This document shows positions 1 to 44,049 of a stretch of 64,000 nucleotides of DNA, one piece after another. The notes below the pieces were generated by a model that worked only from the letters and a program-made list of their open reading frames with translations, made no database searches and had not been told where the DNA came from. Source of the DNA: Chondrilla cf. caribensis (lineage: Eukaryota; Porifera; Demospongiae; Chondrillida; Chondrillidae); the NCBI GenBank assembly GCA_964020155.1, contig OZ026559.1, positions 3,360,455 through 3,424,454 of the forward strand. Reading direction: 5' to 3'. Numbering within the stretch: position 1 is the stretch's first letter; every line of letters begins with the position of its first letter. Position numbers and translations under genes: made by a program.

Positions 1-19
1 GCTCTGTGTGCATGTGTAG

Positions 20-31279
<31,260 letters not shown>

Positions 31280-31484
31280 ATTCCGCACAAATTTGGGCAA
31301 GCGCTCCGGAGTATATGCATTCCACGCATGTGTATTGTTGATGTAGATTACGTGTGTGATGCAACCAACAATGCTTATGAATATCGTTGATTTTATCATG
31401 AATGTCGTTAATTGTATCATGAATATGTTTAATAACCTCATGAATTTCGTTAATATTAGCACTCGTGGCCGGTGAATCTATTTA

Positions 31485-31647
31485 TGGTAACAGTGGGCGG
31501 GTGTTCGAAATCACGGTCGCGGGGCGACGCCCACTCTGATTCGAATACATACTATAGGTGTGCACTCGACGGCAACGAAAGTTTATAAAGGCTTCGGAGC
31601 GAAATGGTTGATCGGAATACCTTAACGTAGTCTTGTATGATATTGCA
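31485..31647 (+). promoter_or_regulatory. GC-rich PDE7 promoter / 5' leader
   Basis: In an AT-rich window, 31490-31620 is CpG-rich (GGGCGGGTG, CACGGTCGCGGGGCGACGCC, GCACTCGACGGCAACG). It lies between the DDX43 stop (31279) and the PDE7 start (31648), so it is the likely promoter. No TATA at a convincing place. Confidence 0.5.
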
Positions 31648-34600
31648 ATGATGGGCGGCATTCCCTCTCGCTGTGTGTATTCTAGTACCCAAGGAGATAT
31701 CGGAGTGATCGTATCAGACTTAAACGGCCTACCCGTTCTACCACTGGACAAGCGTGTCCCTTCAAAAGTGTTCAAAAGACGAGGCGCTATCAGTGGGCCT
31801 TCGGAAACCCTTTACGAAGAAGAGGAATTATCGAAACATACGTATAGGAGGCGAGGCGCCATCTCGTATAACCAGAAAGATGACAGAGCGGTGTACATTC
31901 GTCACTTAGGTGAGAGTTTATCAACTGTCCAATATTCGTACCGTTAAGTACATACGTAGGTATTTTGATGTTTAGTACGAAAGTACGTGTGTGAACGTTT
32001 GTAGCCTTGTTACGTGGTGTAATATATCTTGGCTGCTATACATGGAGTGAGTTTATTGTACATACGACTAGACTTCTTGTTACATCATCCTTCAATTGGC
32101 AATGCTCCATACTCTATTGCACAGTCAGACCACTACAACATCACTCTTGGTGGTGTTCTCACACATACACTGGTATACAGTCAGACCTCTTCACACCATC
32201 ACCCTTGGTAGTGCTCCCATACACTAGTATACAGTCAGACCTCTTTACAACATCACCCTTGGTAGTGCTCCCATACACTAGTATACAGTCAGACCTCTTT
32301 ACAACACCACCCTTGGTAGTGCTCCCATACACTAGTATATATACAGTCAGACCTCTTCACAACCCCACCCTAGGTGGTATCATTTTAACAGCATACAGGT
32401 CATTATTGTGACCATTGCAATTTTCACTGTAGGAAAACCCCAGTTTCATGTAGGATGTAAACCTATGGAAGCATCACATGTCCTTGTTCAAGTGAATGCA
32501 CATAGCAGTAGGGGCAACCAATAGTGCATATCTGTTTCAGTTTCACATCCTATTGGACTGATATATATCTATTTTCGCCCTTTCAATTGGTTCACTGGTG
32601 CATGTATGTACGTACGTACATACGTGTGTGTCCCCAAGGGATGTTATTTTTGTGACGATTGTCATTGTAAAAAGTGTTATTGTTGAGTGGTTGGTCTGTA
32701 TTCATTGGCACGTGCACTCCAGCATCATTCCGGACATGATTAGATAACTTGAGCATCGAGTATGTACGTACATATGTACTTATAAAACCACTTTCTGCTG
32801 ATTCAGAATATATATTCAAATATAACCACAGGCTATTATTAGGCATTGTGTGTGTCCATTGTACCGGTACGTACGTACATATGTATGAGTGATGGTGGCT
32901 TGAAAGTGTCCTTTGAGGGTGGTTGAAGGTCACGAACGGGGTGCTGGATAGGAATCCAATTTCACCCACACTGGTGTAAGTGATGAACATAAAATATTAT
33001 TATTAGCGGTTGGATGTATGGAAGCAAGTGCTAGTGGGGAATAATTTCGAACTGAACTCCTTCAATGATACAGTGGATCCTGTCTGTCACCTTGGGACCT
33101 GAAAAGTAGCTGTTATGGAGAAGTGTCCTGTATACACACATTGATTTGTACACTGAAGCACCTTTTGGGATTTAGTGACCTGGCCATGATGGAGAGAGAT
33201 GACAGTAGACAGTTATCACCATGTGGATGTGTTAAATGGTCAGTATGTTCGGTATTTAATTTTTTCAACCTCTCAACAAACCACCTACATACATATGTAC
33301 CTACGAACGTACGTATGTACATACAAATGGACCTTTGGGGGAGGAGTATTCCTATGTCCAGTCAATTGGCGAGGGGGGGTCTTAAAATTGATTCCCAATA
33401 GATTTTAATTGATTTCATATCATACATACATAAGTAGGTACGTATGTATGTACATAAGTACACATTATGAACATACATGTAATTTGTATCTTGTGTATAT
33501 ACGTACATAACAATTAATAGTAAGCATTCTTTCATGGAAACATTCATGATAGCTATGTGCCTAGGTGATTTTCCTGACACAAAATTCCATTTTGTGTGCT
33601 GCTACGGGGATATTTCGGGCATACTGCAAGTATCAAAGTATGTACACAATCATGACAAGGATTTTAGCCACGTCCGTTGTATGATGATGGACCACTGTAC
33701 ATGCTGTACTCCTCACTGCTCCCTAGAATCGAGAGATTAGTTCTGTTCCTGCCAAATACTGTGCAAATCATGTGGTACGTACCCTAGTTTGTATGTGTTT
33801 CATGAATTCCTATGCACCTCTGTTCACACACACATACGTACACTTCACCAGGTCCCTAGCTCATGTACGTACATTATATTAACCAGTAGCAAGTACATAC
33901 AGAAGAGCTAGTTAAAGGTAACACACTGAAGACAAATTACCTCTTGGCACAAGCCAGTCCTCCAGTTTTGTTTGGTTTAGTGTAATAGTGTACATAACAT
34001 CCTGGTAAGTAAACCTTGATAAGAAGAATGTCTGATAACAAGAACTGGTTCTGTGTGTTTCTTATGCATAGTGTGTCTAAAACAGTTTCTATACTGTATG
34101 CACAGCTAATATAGGTATGGATTTAGTGTGCTCTGGACAAATCCTTACTAACCATTAATTTTCACACTGTACATACAGACGTATCTGTTGTCAGTATCTT
34201 AACAATCCTTCTATGTAATTGCAGTGTGCATACTTGGTTGTATCTCCACTGTGAAAACTGGAGGACCGAGTGTTTACTGTGTAGAAGTGTATGTTTACAG
34301 TTTTGCATGTGCACACATGCCTTCTTGTGTTGGAATTTTCACCTTGTTCGTGCCACCCCCCTATGTCCATGGTGTTCCTTGTATCTCTGTGGATAGCCAC
34401 CATCCACTTTTGAGGTGTCACTTTGATACTGGCGTGACAATGTAGGTGAATTAGCACCTTGTAATGAATTTTTAATGCTTTGAAAGATTGTTGTTTGAGA
34501 GGAGAATAAGACCTGTCTCCAGTGGTTGGTGAAGTATGGGAAATGCCTTAAATTTCAGGGACCTCTTTCAGGCTCACTGGCTACGGATATGCTACTCCCC

Positions 34601-37600
34601 AAAATACAATGATGTTGTCTGTAAGTTGGTGTGATTGTGATACAACATAGTTAGTATACAGGTTCCCACACACTCCTGGTTAACTCACACTCCTGGTTAA
34701 CTCACACTCCTGGTTAAATCACACTCCTGGTTAGTACACACTCCTGGTTAGTGCACATTTCTGGTTAGTATACACTCCTGGTTAGCACACACTCCTGGTT
34801 AGTGCACACTCCTGGTTAGTACACACTCCTGTTTAGTACACACTCCTGGTTAGAACACACTCCTGGTTAGTATACACCCCTGGCTTGTGCACACTCCTGG
34901 TTGGTACACACTCCTGGTTAGTACACACTCCTGGTTGGTACACACTCCTGGTTAGTACACACTCCAGGTTAGCACACACTCCTGGTTAGTGCACACTCCT
35001 GGTTAGTACACACTCCTGTTTAGTACACACACTCCTGGTTAGAACACACTCCTGGTTAGTATACACCCCTGGCTTGTGCACACTCCTGGTTGGTACACAC
35101 TCCTGGTTAGTACACACTCCTGGTTGGTACACACTCCTGGTTAGTAAACACTCCTGGTTTATATGTACGTACATGCACTTCACTCAGTCCCTGGCTCATG
35201 TACACTATATCACCAAAACTGACAGTAAATACATACTTTTGATAAGAAGTACAGGTTCGATTCTAGGTACTTACCAGCCTGGTTGGATTATGCTCACACA
35301 TGTACGCAGATATGTATAAGAAAGTTTTTTAAATGTCTTTCAAGTCCTTATTTTGCCACATGTACATACGTATGTAACTTTTGAGCTTGGTCATCAGGCT
35401 AGTGTATTGTCTCTGTAGGGTGGCCAATTTAGTTTAAATGTAAATACCTACATACATACATACGTGTGTGCAATTCACTTCTGATGCATCTGATGGAGCC
35501 AGACAGGCACCTTCCCAACAGTAGAATACGACATTCGTCTACTGACCTTGTTCTAGCTATACCTCACTGGTTTTCTCAGGGACTTCGATACGTCAGTAAC
35601 AGCCTGTTTGCGGATGACATTGTATTGTAACGTACGCAATGACGTGTGTGCGTAAAAGTGTAATGTATCAATTTCACACAATGCTGGCTCCAACTTTCAT
35701 TGAAATATTCCTACTTACGTACGTCTCAGTCTGTGTTTACTAGCATTCATTTGCCAGTCAGGCATCCCCATGTACGTACCTTTGTATAGCTCAGGTGTGC
35801 AGGTATCCAATACTTTCTATTCATAATTACATATGCATAATTGCTTACGTAGGCAACCTTAGTTCCGCAGAATTCACATGCTACATGAGCATGTATACAT
35901 AATCATACATCATTTGATGTAGAGGGAGTTCGAAATCGTGTCTCCTTTTGTGAAATCCCTTTGGAAGTATGTGAGATTTCCTTGGCTAATGGATTTTTTT
36001 CCCAGAGTGTGCGCAATTTAAATTAAAAAGCTTGCAATTTTTCGCATGGGTACATTGCTTTTTCACGGTGGTGTGCATATACGTACATATGTACATATGT
36101 ACTGGCAAAAATTGTTTTCCTACTGTACGTACGTATATTCATACAGGCAAAAATTGTTTTCCTAATGCATGTACGTACGTACGTATATACTATACAATGT
36201 GCATATGTACATACGTAAATACGTATGTCTGTTAATACGTATCAAGCTAGTGATACGAATCTTGGAATTGAGAAAAACTCTGTGATAAGAACATCATTCT
36301 GTATCCTAGTCTACTGCTGTAGTGTAGTAGATATGAATTATGAAAAGATGAACCTGTATAATAAGGACACCAATCTTGACCCCAGTGTAGTACTGTAGTA
36401 TATTATGTGTCCTTTCAATTGAGAGACCTCTGTTATGAGTGCACGGATTGAGGTCTCGAAGTATCCTCAATGGAGAGGTTCCACACACCTAGTGCTGTTT
36501 CGTCACGAAGTACGTATGTACGTGCATACATGCGGAGGTGTCCAGGTATTGGTAGTAACATGATGACATGGATGATGTGTCTGATATGATATGATGTCTG
36601 TATACATTGAATCAGAGGTCATTTTGCTTATGTAAACATTTATGTATGTGTGAGGCATTCTTCTTCTATTTAGGGATACACAGGGAACATTATTTTATTG
36701 TTTATATACATAATGTAATGTGTCTCTCACATGTTGTGTAGCTTAGGTACGTAGTTATGTGATGTACATACAAGGTAGTAGGTAGGTGTGCCCATGTGGT
36801 GGAAGGTGTGTCCCTTTGGTAAAAGTTTGTCTATGTAGTAGAAGGTGTGTCCATGTAGTAGAAGGTGTGTCCATGTAGTAGAAGGTGTGTCCATGTAGTA
36901 GAAGGTGTGTCCATGTAGTAGAAGGTGTGTCCATGTAGTAGAAGGTGTGTCCATGTAGTAGAAGGTGTTCTCTTGTGATAGAAGGTGTGTCTCTGTGGTA
37001 GAAGGTGTGTCTCTGTGGTAGGACACATCAGTTCCAGTGTACACTGGTTCACCACACACCATACCTTGTGACCACATAATGATGTCATTCTATATATTCT
37101 AGCAGCCATAATATATGATAATATTGCGGGTAAGTTGTAACAATGTGTAGATTTGATCATCAATGTTAAATGCTCACAAACCATGACCAGCTACCTTTGG
37201 GAGGTCTGTGATTTGGTAGGATTCATTATGTGTTGTGTGTGCTCACCTGAGCAGGTGCTGGGATTACATCACTTCCTGTTCATCTCCTTTTGGTGATTCA
37301 CCTTATCAACTAGCATTGATTGACTATGATGACATCACTTCCTGTTCACATATATTCCTGGCATTGTTATTGCAAGAATTATATGGGTTGACCAAATTGG
37401 GACTGGTGTTCAGCGTATGTCATGAAATGACCTTATCTGTTCCTCTTCCAAATTTGGGCAATATTTCAAAACACTTGTTCATACCAAGTATGTACCTATG
37501 TACATATGTATAACATCAACATCTGTATGTACACATGGATACATGTACACATATAGAATGAATTGGCGTTAATCCCCACAATTTCCAAATACCATATATA

Positions 37601-39034
37601 TACATACGTAATATACAATCATTAGTCATCGTACATACGTACATACATGCGTATTAATTGTGGCATAATAACCGGTTGGGTCTAACCGGTGATACATTAA
37701 GTGGGCGACACTGTATCCAGTTAATCCACTTACTTTTCAGAAGTGAATGCAGCACTATAGCCAGTGTTCGAGGTACATTTTCATACATACATACATACAT
37801 ATATACGTATGTACATGTGCATAGGCTATGATAATATTGTTTGCTACTATTCCAGTGACCTCCTAATATACGTATGTACTGTATGCATGTACACAGGTGA
37901 TGCCCTCAGCAAGCGAAAAGTGGAGCCACAATGGTCAGACCATCAAAGAGTACCTGACCTGCCTGATAACAATGGTGAGTGGACTGCACATACTGTGTGT
38001 GTGTGGTTAGCACATGTGTGTGTGGTTAGCGCATGTGGTATGTGTGTCGTTAGCACATGTGGTATGTGTGGTTAGCACATATGGATGTGTGTGGTTCGCA
38101 CATATGGTATGTGTGTGGTTCGCACATACAGTGTGTGTGTGGTTAGCACATGTGTGTGTGGTTAGCACATGTGTGTGTGGTTAGCACATGTGGTGTGTGT
38201 GGTTAGCACATGTGTGTGTGGTTAGCACATGTGGTGTGTGTGGTTAGCACATGTGGTGTGTGTGGTTAGCACATATGGTATGTGTGTGGTTAGTACGTAC
38301 GTTATGTGTAGGTAGCACATATGGTATGTGTGTACGTATGTTTGTAATAATGAGAAGTTTCCTTATTGTAATTTTCCATCATAACATATCTACCTACGTA
38401 CTTACGTACGTACATGTGTAATTGCATTACTGTCATCCAGTCTGAATTACGTACGTAGTTAAACTGTGTAATGGTATAGAGTATCACCAATGGCATATTC
38501 CATATTCACAAGATTCTAATTTCATCTTTCATTGCAACATTTGCTTGGATTTGTGAATGTTTTGTTATGCAAAATACACACACATACAAACACCTGCACC
38601 CACACACACAGTTCATAGCTAAACCAGATACAGTGCAACTTGCTTAGTAAGTACCTGGGTTAGTACAACTCCTGGTTAGTGAGTACACTTCACTCAGTCC
38701 CTAGCTCATGTACACTATGTCAACCAGTACTGATAGTAAGTACCTCTGATAAGAAGTACAGATTTGGTGGGCCCTTCAAGGTACTTACTAAGCAAGTTGG
38801 ACTGTATCTGTACAATACATGTATGTACATACACATGTGTAACTCGTGATGTTTTGTTCCTGCAATGTACGTAGATCGTGTCTCACTAGACTTGCCCCAT
38901 CTATATGAAAGGAGAGGCTCACTGCAGACGTTGGGTCCTCCCACTAAGAGCTACAGGAAGCAACTGAAAGGAACAGCTATGCACTATCTTTGTTTGGATG
39001 GTAGGCTGGCTGACTTCGAATTACAAGTGTGTAT

Positions 39035-39104
<70 letters not shown>

Positions 39105-39152
39105 TGTCTGTGTGTGTGTACGTGTCTGTGTGTGCATGCGTGCGTGTGTGCA

Positions 39153-39196
<44 letters not shown>

Positions 39197-39239
39197 TGTA
39201 CGTGTGTGTGTGTGCATGCACGCGTGTGTGCATGTGTGT

Positions 39240-39305
<66 letters not shown>

Positions 39306-41628
39306 CATATTGTTGTAGGTGTGTGTCTGTCATGAACACTGTATAACTCCACATTTGTAGGGTCTTCTACAAGCTGTGGATTTGTGGGACTTTGATATAT
39401 TCGCACTGAGGAGAATCAGCGAAGGTATGTGCATGCAAAAATGTGTACGTGTACGTGTATATATGTATATTTTTATGTACATATGGAAGGTTTTATAATA
39501 TTAAGTAATTGTTATACGTAATACGTACATCATGACGTGCTTTAATGAATCATTGCCGAGCCGTCGGTCAAGGCGAGTAATCGTGGTGCGCAATATCGCA
39601 ATGCGTTTGTATGTGAATATATACATACGTATATATTTATATATATATATATATCCGTGCCAATATATATATATATCCGTGCCAATCGATTATGGACCTC
39701 CCGATCAATTGCGCAATAGGTAATAAGGTACAGCTGATTAGTCAAAGCTTTCTTTAGGCAATGAAAACAGGTGCTGATTGCAAGCTCGCCTTTCTATGAC
39801 GAAGCCTAGGTGATGTAGAGAGCTGTTGAGTGCCAGAAGCATAAAGAAAGTGGGACAATGAACCCGATGATTCGTAGCGGCGAAGTGAATGGAAACTATT
39901 AACCTCCTTATACCGCTTGGTAAAAACACAGCATAAGCGAGGCCAATTGCGTTTCAATGTATGCCCTTGTAATGTATTGAAACACATAATATTATTGTAG
40001 TGGATCATAATTCACTCTTACGTACGTAGTTACCTCATAATGTTATCATAGTTCAATCATGCTTTGTTCATATTAAAATCATAAAGTAATTAGTTTTCTT
40101 TACTTTCGTTGTTTTCTCATATCACATCTATACCATGTATGTAATACACACACGGAACATATTCATAGATTTATACATACGTACGTAGATGTTTCTCATC
40201 CTTCCTGACCGATCACTTTTGAAATTCATATGCGTGCATGTACATACGTGTGTACCTATGTGATCAAACGTGTAACTACATATTTTATTGTATGAAATCA
40301 ATTAATTACGCACATCTGGTCATGATCCTTGAAACCTTGTTCAGTCGCGTGAATTGAATCAATTAGGCCAGGCATTCAATACCTGTACATGAATGACTCA
40401 CCAGACTGTGATATCAGCAGCAGTTTGAAGTCATGTGCTTATATACGTAGTGGAACCTCTCTATTAGCGACACTTTGGGACCTTAATTTTGGTCCTTATT
40501 ACAGAGGTGTCCTCAATTCACAGGTCACTTAATACACTACAGTACTACACTCGAACACAGAAAAGTGTCCTTATTATAGAGGTTTTTGACATTCCAACAC
40601 TGCTTTATCTCCCAAACCTTCCAATCCACCACAATCTCCAAGTACCAATATATTATACCAGTTTATCCACCAAACTCGTTAATCCACCGTATTTGATAAC
40701 AAAGTGTGGCGGATTAACAGGAATTCACTGTACATCTCTTGTACTGATACTTACGTACATTTGTATGTGTATGTGGGAGATAAAACCCATATGTACGGTA
40801 GGCGTCAAAAAAGTGGACGTAACGTAAAATTGTAGAATGCTAAAACTACGTACGTATATCGTAATCACGGTAAAACTACAGTGAATTCACCACAACTACG
40901 TTAAGAATACAGCCGAACTACGAACAAATTATGACCAAACTACAGAAAAACTACAATCGAACTATGATAGAATTACGACCGGACTACGATAGAATTACAA
41001 CCGGACTATGATAGAATTACGACAGAACTACGATAGAATTACAACCGGACTATGATAGAATTACGACAGAACTACGATAGAATTACAACTGGACTATGAT
41101 AGAATTATGACCGGACTACAATAGAATTACAATTCAGCAGTTGTTATCTTGTGTTAGACTATTTCGATCATCCATTGTAAACCCATACATACTTGTGTAC
41201 GGTGAATTCCCATTGACCTGCCACAACTTTATTTACCATGATTTCCCAGTACCAATATAATGCACATGCCAAGTACGTACTAATGAAATATCCAGTTAAT
41301 CTGTCACACTTGTTAATTTGCCAATCTTTGGACACCAGATGTGGCTGATTGAAGCAAATTTACTGCACTACATGTGTGCATATGTTCATTACATATGTAC
41401 GTACATACATATGTAGATAGTACGTACATACCTAGCTCACTCTGCACTACCCCTCTCAATTTAGGGCGGCCTCTGTTCTTTGTCGGACTGAACATCTTTC
41501 AGAAACATGGCCTTTTTGAGCACTTCCATTTGGACTACCTCAAAGTGATAAAGTTTCTAGGTTGGTATTTTCCATCAATCTACGTATACATTATCTTACG
41601 GGAGTGTGTTCTGTGACAATAGACATGT

Positions 41629-41668
<40 letters not shown>

Positions 41669-43656
41669 GCACGCACGCACACACACACACGCACACACAC
41701 ACACACACACAGCTTTCTTGATTCTTGAGTGCACAGTGTATGCATGGGTGTATGTACTCGTGTGTTTGTGTATGTGGTGTACATGACATACGATAGCACT
41801 TTTATGCCCTTTTCTACAGCAATCACAGAGCAGGCTTACCACAGTGATAATCCTTATCACAACTGCACACATGCGGCTGATGTGCTACAAGCCCTTCACT
41901 GCTTGTTGACAGACACTCCAGTGAGTTTCTCACAGGCCCCATGTTAACCGTACTGTCGTGGAAAAAATTACCGGGCATTAATTATTCATTTGTTCAAAAA
42001 TTGTAGCCTTTTTACTGCCTGAATTTGACCTGTTGCTTCATTTCCATGCACTAAGATGTACATGTAACTGCTCATATTACGTGCATGTATTTATTCTCAT
42101 TGGCAATTTTTTTCATGTAGCAGTAATTCATTTCATCAAATGCATACATATTATGGTTGTGCTTTATGGACATGTATGTGGACTTATGTACATATGTATG
42201 TACATACATATGTACATACATATGTACATACGTACATATCATTGTTCTCACACATGATCTTGTGTACCATCAGCACATGTACAGTACAACCTTACTTGGA
42301 AACCACCCTCCACTCGAGACCACATCCAATGGTCCTATGCATTATTATGGTCCTAGTCGTGAGGTTTTACCGCTGCATATACGCATGTACATACATAAAT
42401 GTGTGTGCGCACTCTGTGATAAGCAAAAGTGCTCTTTTTACATGCATGTGTCTGTGTCTTTCGGTGAATGCAGTACTACCGGTCACTAAAGCCAACGGAA
42501 ATTTTCGCATCTCTGCTAGCCGCAATCACTCATGATGTGGACCACCCAGGTGTTAATCAGAATTTCCTCATCAACACCTCAAGTTACCTCTACACACTTC
42601 ATGGGGTGAGATTGTGTTTGGAAGCGTCACTGCGTACAGTAGATACAGGAATTTCACATTAAATTACCACAATTTCTTTTCAAATAATATAACAGATAAA
42701 TGAGTCTTGTTTGTAGATTAAATGCCCTGTATTTATGTGTACATAGTGCACTTTTTGAATAGTTCAGTAGCATTTGCTCCATCTGCACTGTTCTCCATTC
42801 CTGTACACATCTTTGTGTTTGTAGGACAAGTCCTTGTTAGAGCGACACCACATCCATGCCACCAGATGCATCATTGCCGAGTCTGGTCTGCTGAGCCACC
42901 TAGAGGCAGAGTCCCGAACAGAGATACTGGATATCATGGACATGTTGATCCTGGCAACGGACATAAGCCGGCACAAGGAGTACCTGTCAAAACTGGACCA
43001 GAAATTGAAGATGAATGATTTCGACATATCTCGGACAGTAGACAGACACCTTTTCTTAGAAGTACGTAACATTCCCCTGTACACCTGCATACATAATTTT
43101 CTTGTGTACATATGTACATACATGCATGGGTACATACGTATTGTGTGTATGTATTTATGAACATAGCTTTTCAGTTATCAGTGTGTGTTATTGCATTCTA
43201 AAGATGTGTGTATTGACTATACTTATGTACATACACACATACTTACATACGTATGTATGTATCTAGATATCCACACACATACATATTTTCAGTTTCAGCA
43301 TTCTATTGTACACTACGTACGTATATTGCTTGTACTAGTACACTTCCTGCTGTTCCATGTACTGTACGTACACATGTAGACATGATAGATCTTCATATTT
43401 TATAATATGTATTCACATGCCCTTCCAGGTTGCGATAAAGAGTGCCGACATCAGCAATCCATGTAGACCTTGGAAGATTTGCAGGGTTTGGTGTGAGAAC
43501 ATCATGGAAGAGTTCTTCCGTCAGGGAGACCTGGAACGATCACTGAATCTTCCAATATCTTTCCTTTGTGACAGAACCACTATTGTCATCCCTCAAGCAC
43601 AAAAAGGTATTGTATGTGTGTGTGTGAATGAAATTGAGATGATAATGTGTGTTTGG

Positions 43657-43694
<38 letters not shown>

Positions 43695-43954
43695 TAGTGT
43701 GTATGGTAGTATACTGTGTATATGTATGATTTTCACAAATTTTACCAACTACTTTTTCTCTCCATGCAGACTTCATAGATTTTATTGTCCGTCCACAATT
43801 TCTCCTCTGGCAGGAGTGCACTAAGTCTGCTGTAAGCTCCGCCCTCCTTTTTCACCTTGGAGCCAACCAGCGGTTGTGGGACGAGCTAGCTCACAGGAAC
43901 ACAATTCTTCACTCGGACGACTCCAGTGACGGAGACTCACCCAAGCAAGACTGA
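31648..43954 (+). CDS. PDE7A: PDE7-like cAMP phosphodiesterase with N-terminal RRGAIS repeats
   Basis: Class I cyclic-nucleotide phosphodiesterase that hydrolyses cAMP to AMP. Exons: 31648-31909, 37897-37974, 38875-39026, 39361-39424, 41465-41560, 41820-41920, 42474-42605, 42825-43061, 43429-43606, 43770-43954. Phases agree: 494 codons plus stop, against about 482 in human PDE7A1. Seen: N-terminal LPVLPLDKRVP, RRGAIS at residues 44-49 and 68-73 followed by Y (as in PDE7A1, where this region is reported to bind and inhibit PKA catalytic subunit); metal-binding HNCTHAADV (exon 6) and HDVDHPGVNQ (exon 7); ADISNPC and the invariant Gln in QKDF (exons 9-10). ATG 31648 was chosen as the first in frame; another ATG follows directly. 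Intron 1 is 6 kb. The sequence does not distinguish a pre-duplication PDE7 from PDE7A or PDE7B, although the N-terminus resembles the PDE7A1 isoform. Confidence 0.92.
32110..32400 (+). repeat. 54-bp tandem repeat in PDE7 intron 1
   Basis: Four to five units, each starting CAGTCAGACCTCTTTACAAC and ending CATACACTAGTATA. The unit start resembles a pogo-like MITE terminus, so the array may derive from one. Confidence 0.8.
32401..33835. other. PDE7 intron 1, unique AT-rich DNA
   Basis: No gene recognised; frequent TACGTACGTACATA-type palindromic runs (for example 32605-32625, 32868-32885, 33435-33455). Confidence 0.45.
33836..33935 (-). mobile_element. Fragment of CTTGCTTAGTAAG-family MITE
   Basis: CACTTCACCAGGTCCCTAGC, CTCATGTACGTACATTATAT and AACCAGTAGCAAGTAC match the interior of the element in reverse orientation; no termini. 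Confidence 0.5.
34655..35292 (-). mobile_element. CTTGCTTAGTAAG-family MITE with expanded 17-bp minisatellite
   Basis: In reverse orientation, about 28 units of ACACTCCTGGTTAGTAC (complement of the unit at 20590-21230) span 34670-35160. The MITE interior follows (CACTTCACTCAGTCCCTGGC, TTGATAAGAAGTACAGG) with a decayed end near 35290. Within the array, about 34795-34950 is repeated at 34975-35130 almost exactly, so multi-unit duplication has also occurred. Confidence 0.78.
35293..36240. other. PDE7 intron 1, nothing recognised
   Basis: Unique DNA. A short duplicated GGCAAAAATTGTTTTCCTA occurs at 36103 and 36146. Confidence 0.45.
36245..36487 (+). mobile_element. Diverged CAGTGGAACCTCT-family MITE
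   Basis: The interior (GGAATTGAGAAAAACTCTGT, ACCCCAGTGTAGTACTGTAG) and the right end GGAGAGGTTCCAC match the family; the left end is unclear. Confidence 0.55.
36795..37020 (+). repeat. 20-bp minisatellite
   Basis: About 11 copies of GTCCATGTAGTAGAAGGTGT, six of them identical, in PDE7 intron 1. Confidence 0.93.
37545..37745 (+). mobile_element. Degenerate CAGTGAAT-family MITE
   Basis: Recognisable interior (GCGTTAATCCCCACAATTTC, TATCCAGTTAATCCAC) but interrupted by TACGTACATACATGCG runs. Confidence 0.45.
37985..38335 (+). repeat. ~20-bp GTGTGTGGTTAGCACATGTG repeat after PDE7 exon 2
   Basis: About 15 variable-length units begin 10 bp after the exon-2 donor (37975); GU-rich in the transcript. 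Confidence 0.85.
38631..38804. mobile_element. CTTGCTTAGTAAG-family MITE, intact reference copy
   Basis: 174 bp from CAGTGCAACTTGCTTAGTAA to TTACTAAGCAAGTTGGACTG, terminal inverted repeats of about 25 bp with one mismatch, TA on both sides. It holds just one GTACAACTCCTGGTTAGTGA unit. It lies 70 bp before PDE7 exon 3. Confidence 0.82.
39027..39304 (+). repeat. (TG)n array beginning at the PDE7 exon-3 donor
   Basis: The donor reads GTGTGTATAGCGTGTGTG and passes directly into about 265 bp of (TG)n with a few TACGTGTCTG and GTGCATGCGTG interruptions. Nearly the whole 334-bp intron is repeat. Confidence 0.95.
39425..40445. other. PDE7 intron 4, first half
   Basis: A 23-bp duplication of ATATATATATATCCGTGCCA occurs at 39638-39686. 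A minus-strand open frame (about 39990-39754) has Ser-rich, non-repetitive composition but no recognised homology or flanking exons. Otherwise nothing supported. Confidence 0.4.
40449..40730 (+). mobile_element. Chimeric MITE: CAGTGGAACCTCT-type left, CAGTGAAT-type right
   Basis: The first ~135 bp (TGGAACCTCTCTATTAGC... TATAGAGGTTTTTGA) match the family at 60249. From about 40586 the sequence matches the interior and right end of the 22697 family (GATTAACAGGAATTCACTG, TA). Confidence 0.65.
40880..41130 (+). repeat. 22-bp minisatellite with decaying left edge
   Basis: Units of GACCGGACTACGATAGAATTAC are regular from about 40975. Further left they become shorter and more divergent (AACTACGTTAAGAATAC). 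Confidence 0.85.
41201..41371 (+). mobile_element. CAGTGAAT-family MITE, diverged
   Basis: GGTGAATTCCCATTGACCTG at left, matching interior (TTTCCCAGTACCAATATAAT, ATATCCAGTTAATCTG), decayed right end. Confidence 0.6.
41627..41711 (+). repeat. (CA)n array in PDE7 intron 5
   Basis: About 85 bp of sense (CA)n with CGCGCG and CGCACG interruptions. Confidence 0.92.
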
Positions 43955-44036
43955 GTGTTTTATAGCATGCAATGAACGGTGTATGTACATAAAGTTATCA
44001 CTATTTAACCATGACTTATTGTTATTGTCAACATTC

Positions 44037-44042
44037 AATAAA
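44037..44042 (+). terminator. Poly(A) signal of PDE7-like gene
   Basis: AATAAA, 83 bp after the stop codon at 43954, followed by T-rich sequence; the expected position for a short 3' UTR. Confidence 0.6.
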
Positions 44043-44049
44043 TTTTGAT

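Noticed and set aside
35245..35275. Possible tRNA T-loop (GGTTCGATTCTAG)
   Set aside because: It lies inside a MITE copy where the family consensus differs; no acceptor stem or anticodon arm.
39754..40008. Ser-rich minus-strand frame in PDE7 intron 4
   Set aside because: Composition is protein-like, but there is no recognised family, promoter or partner exon; too weak to call.
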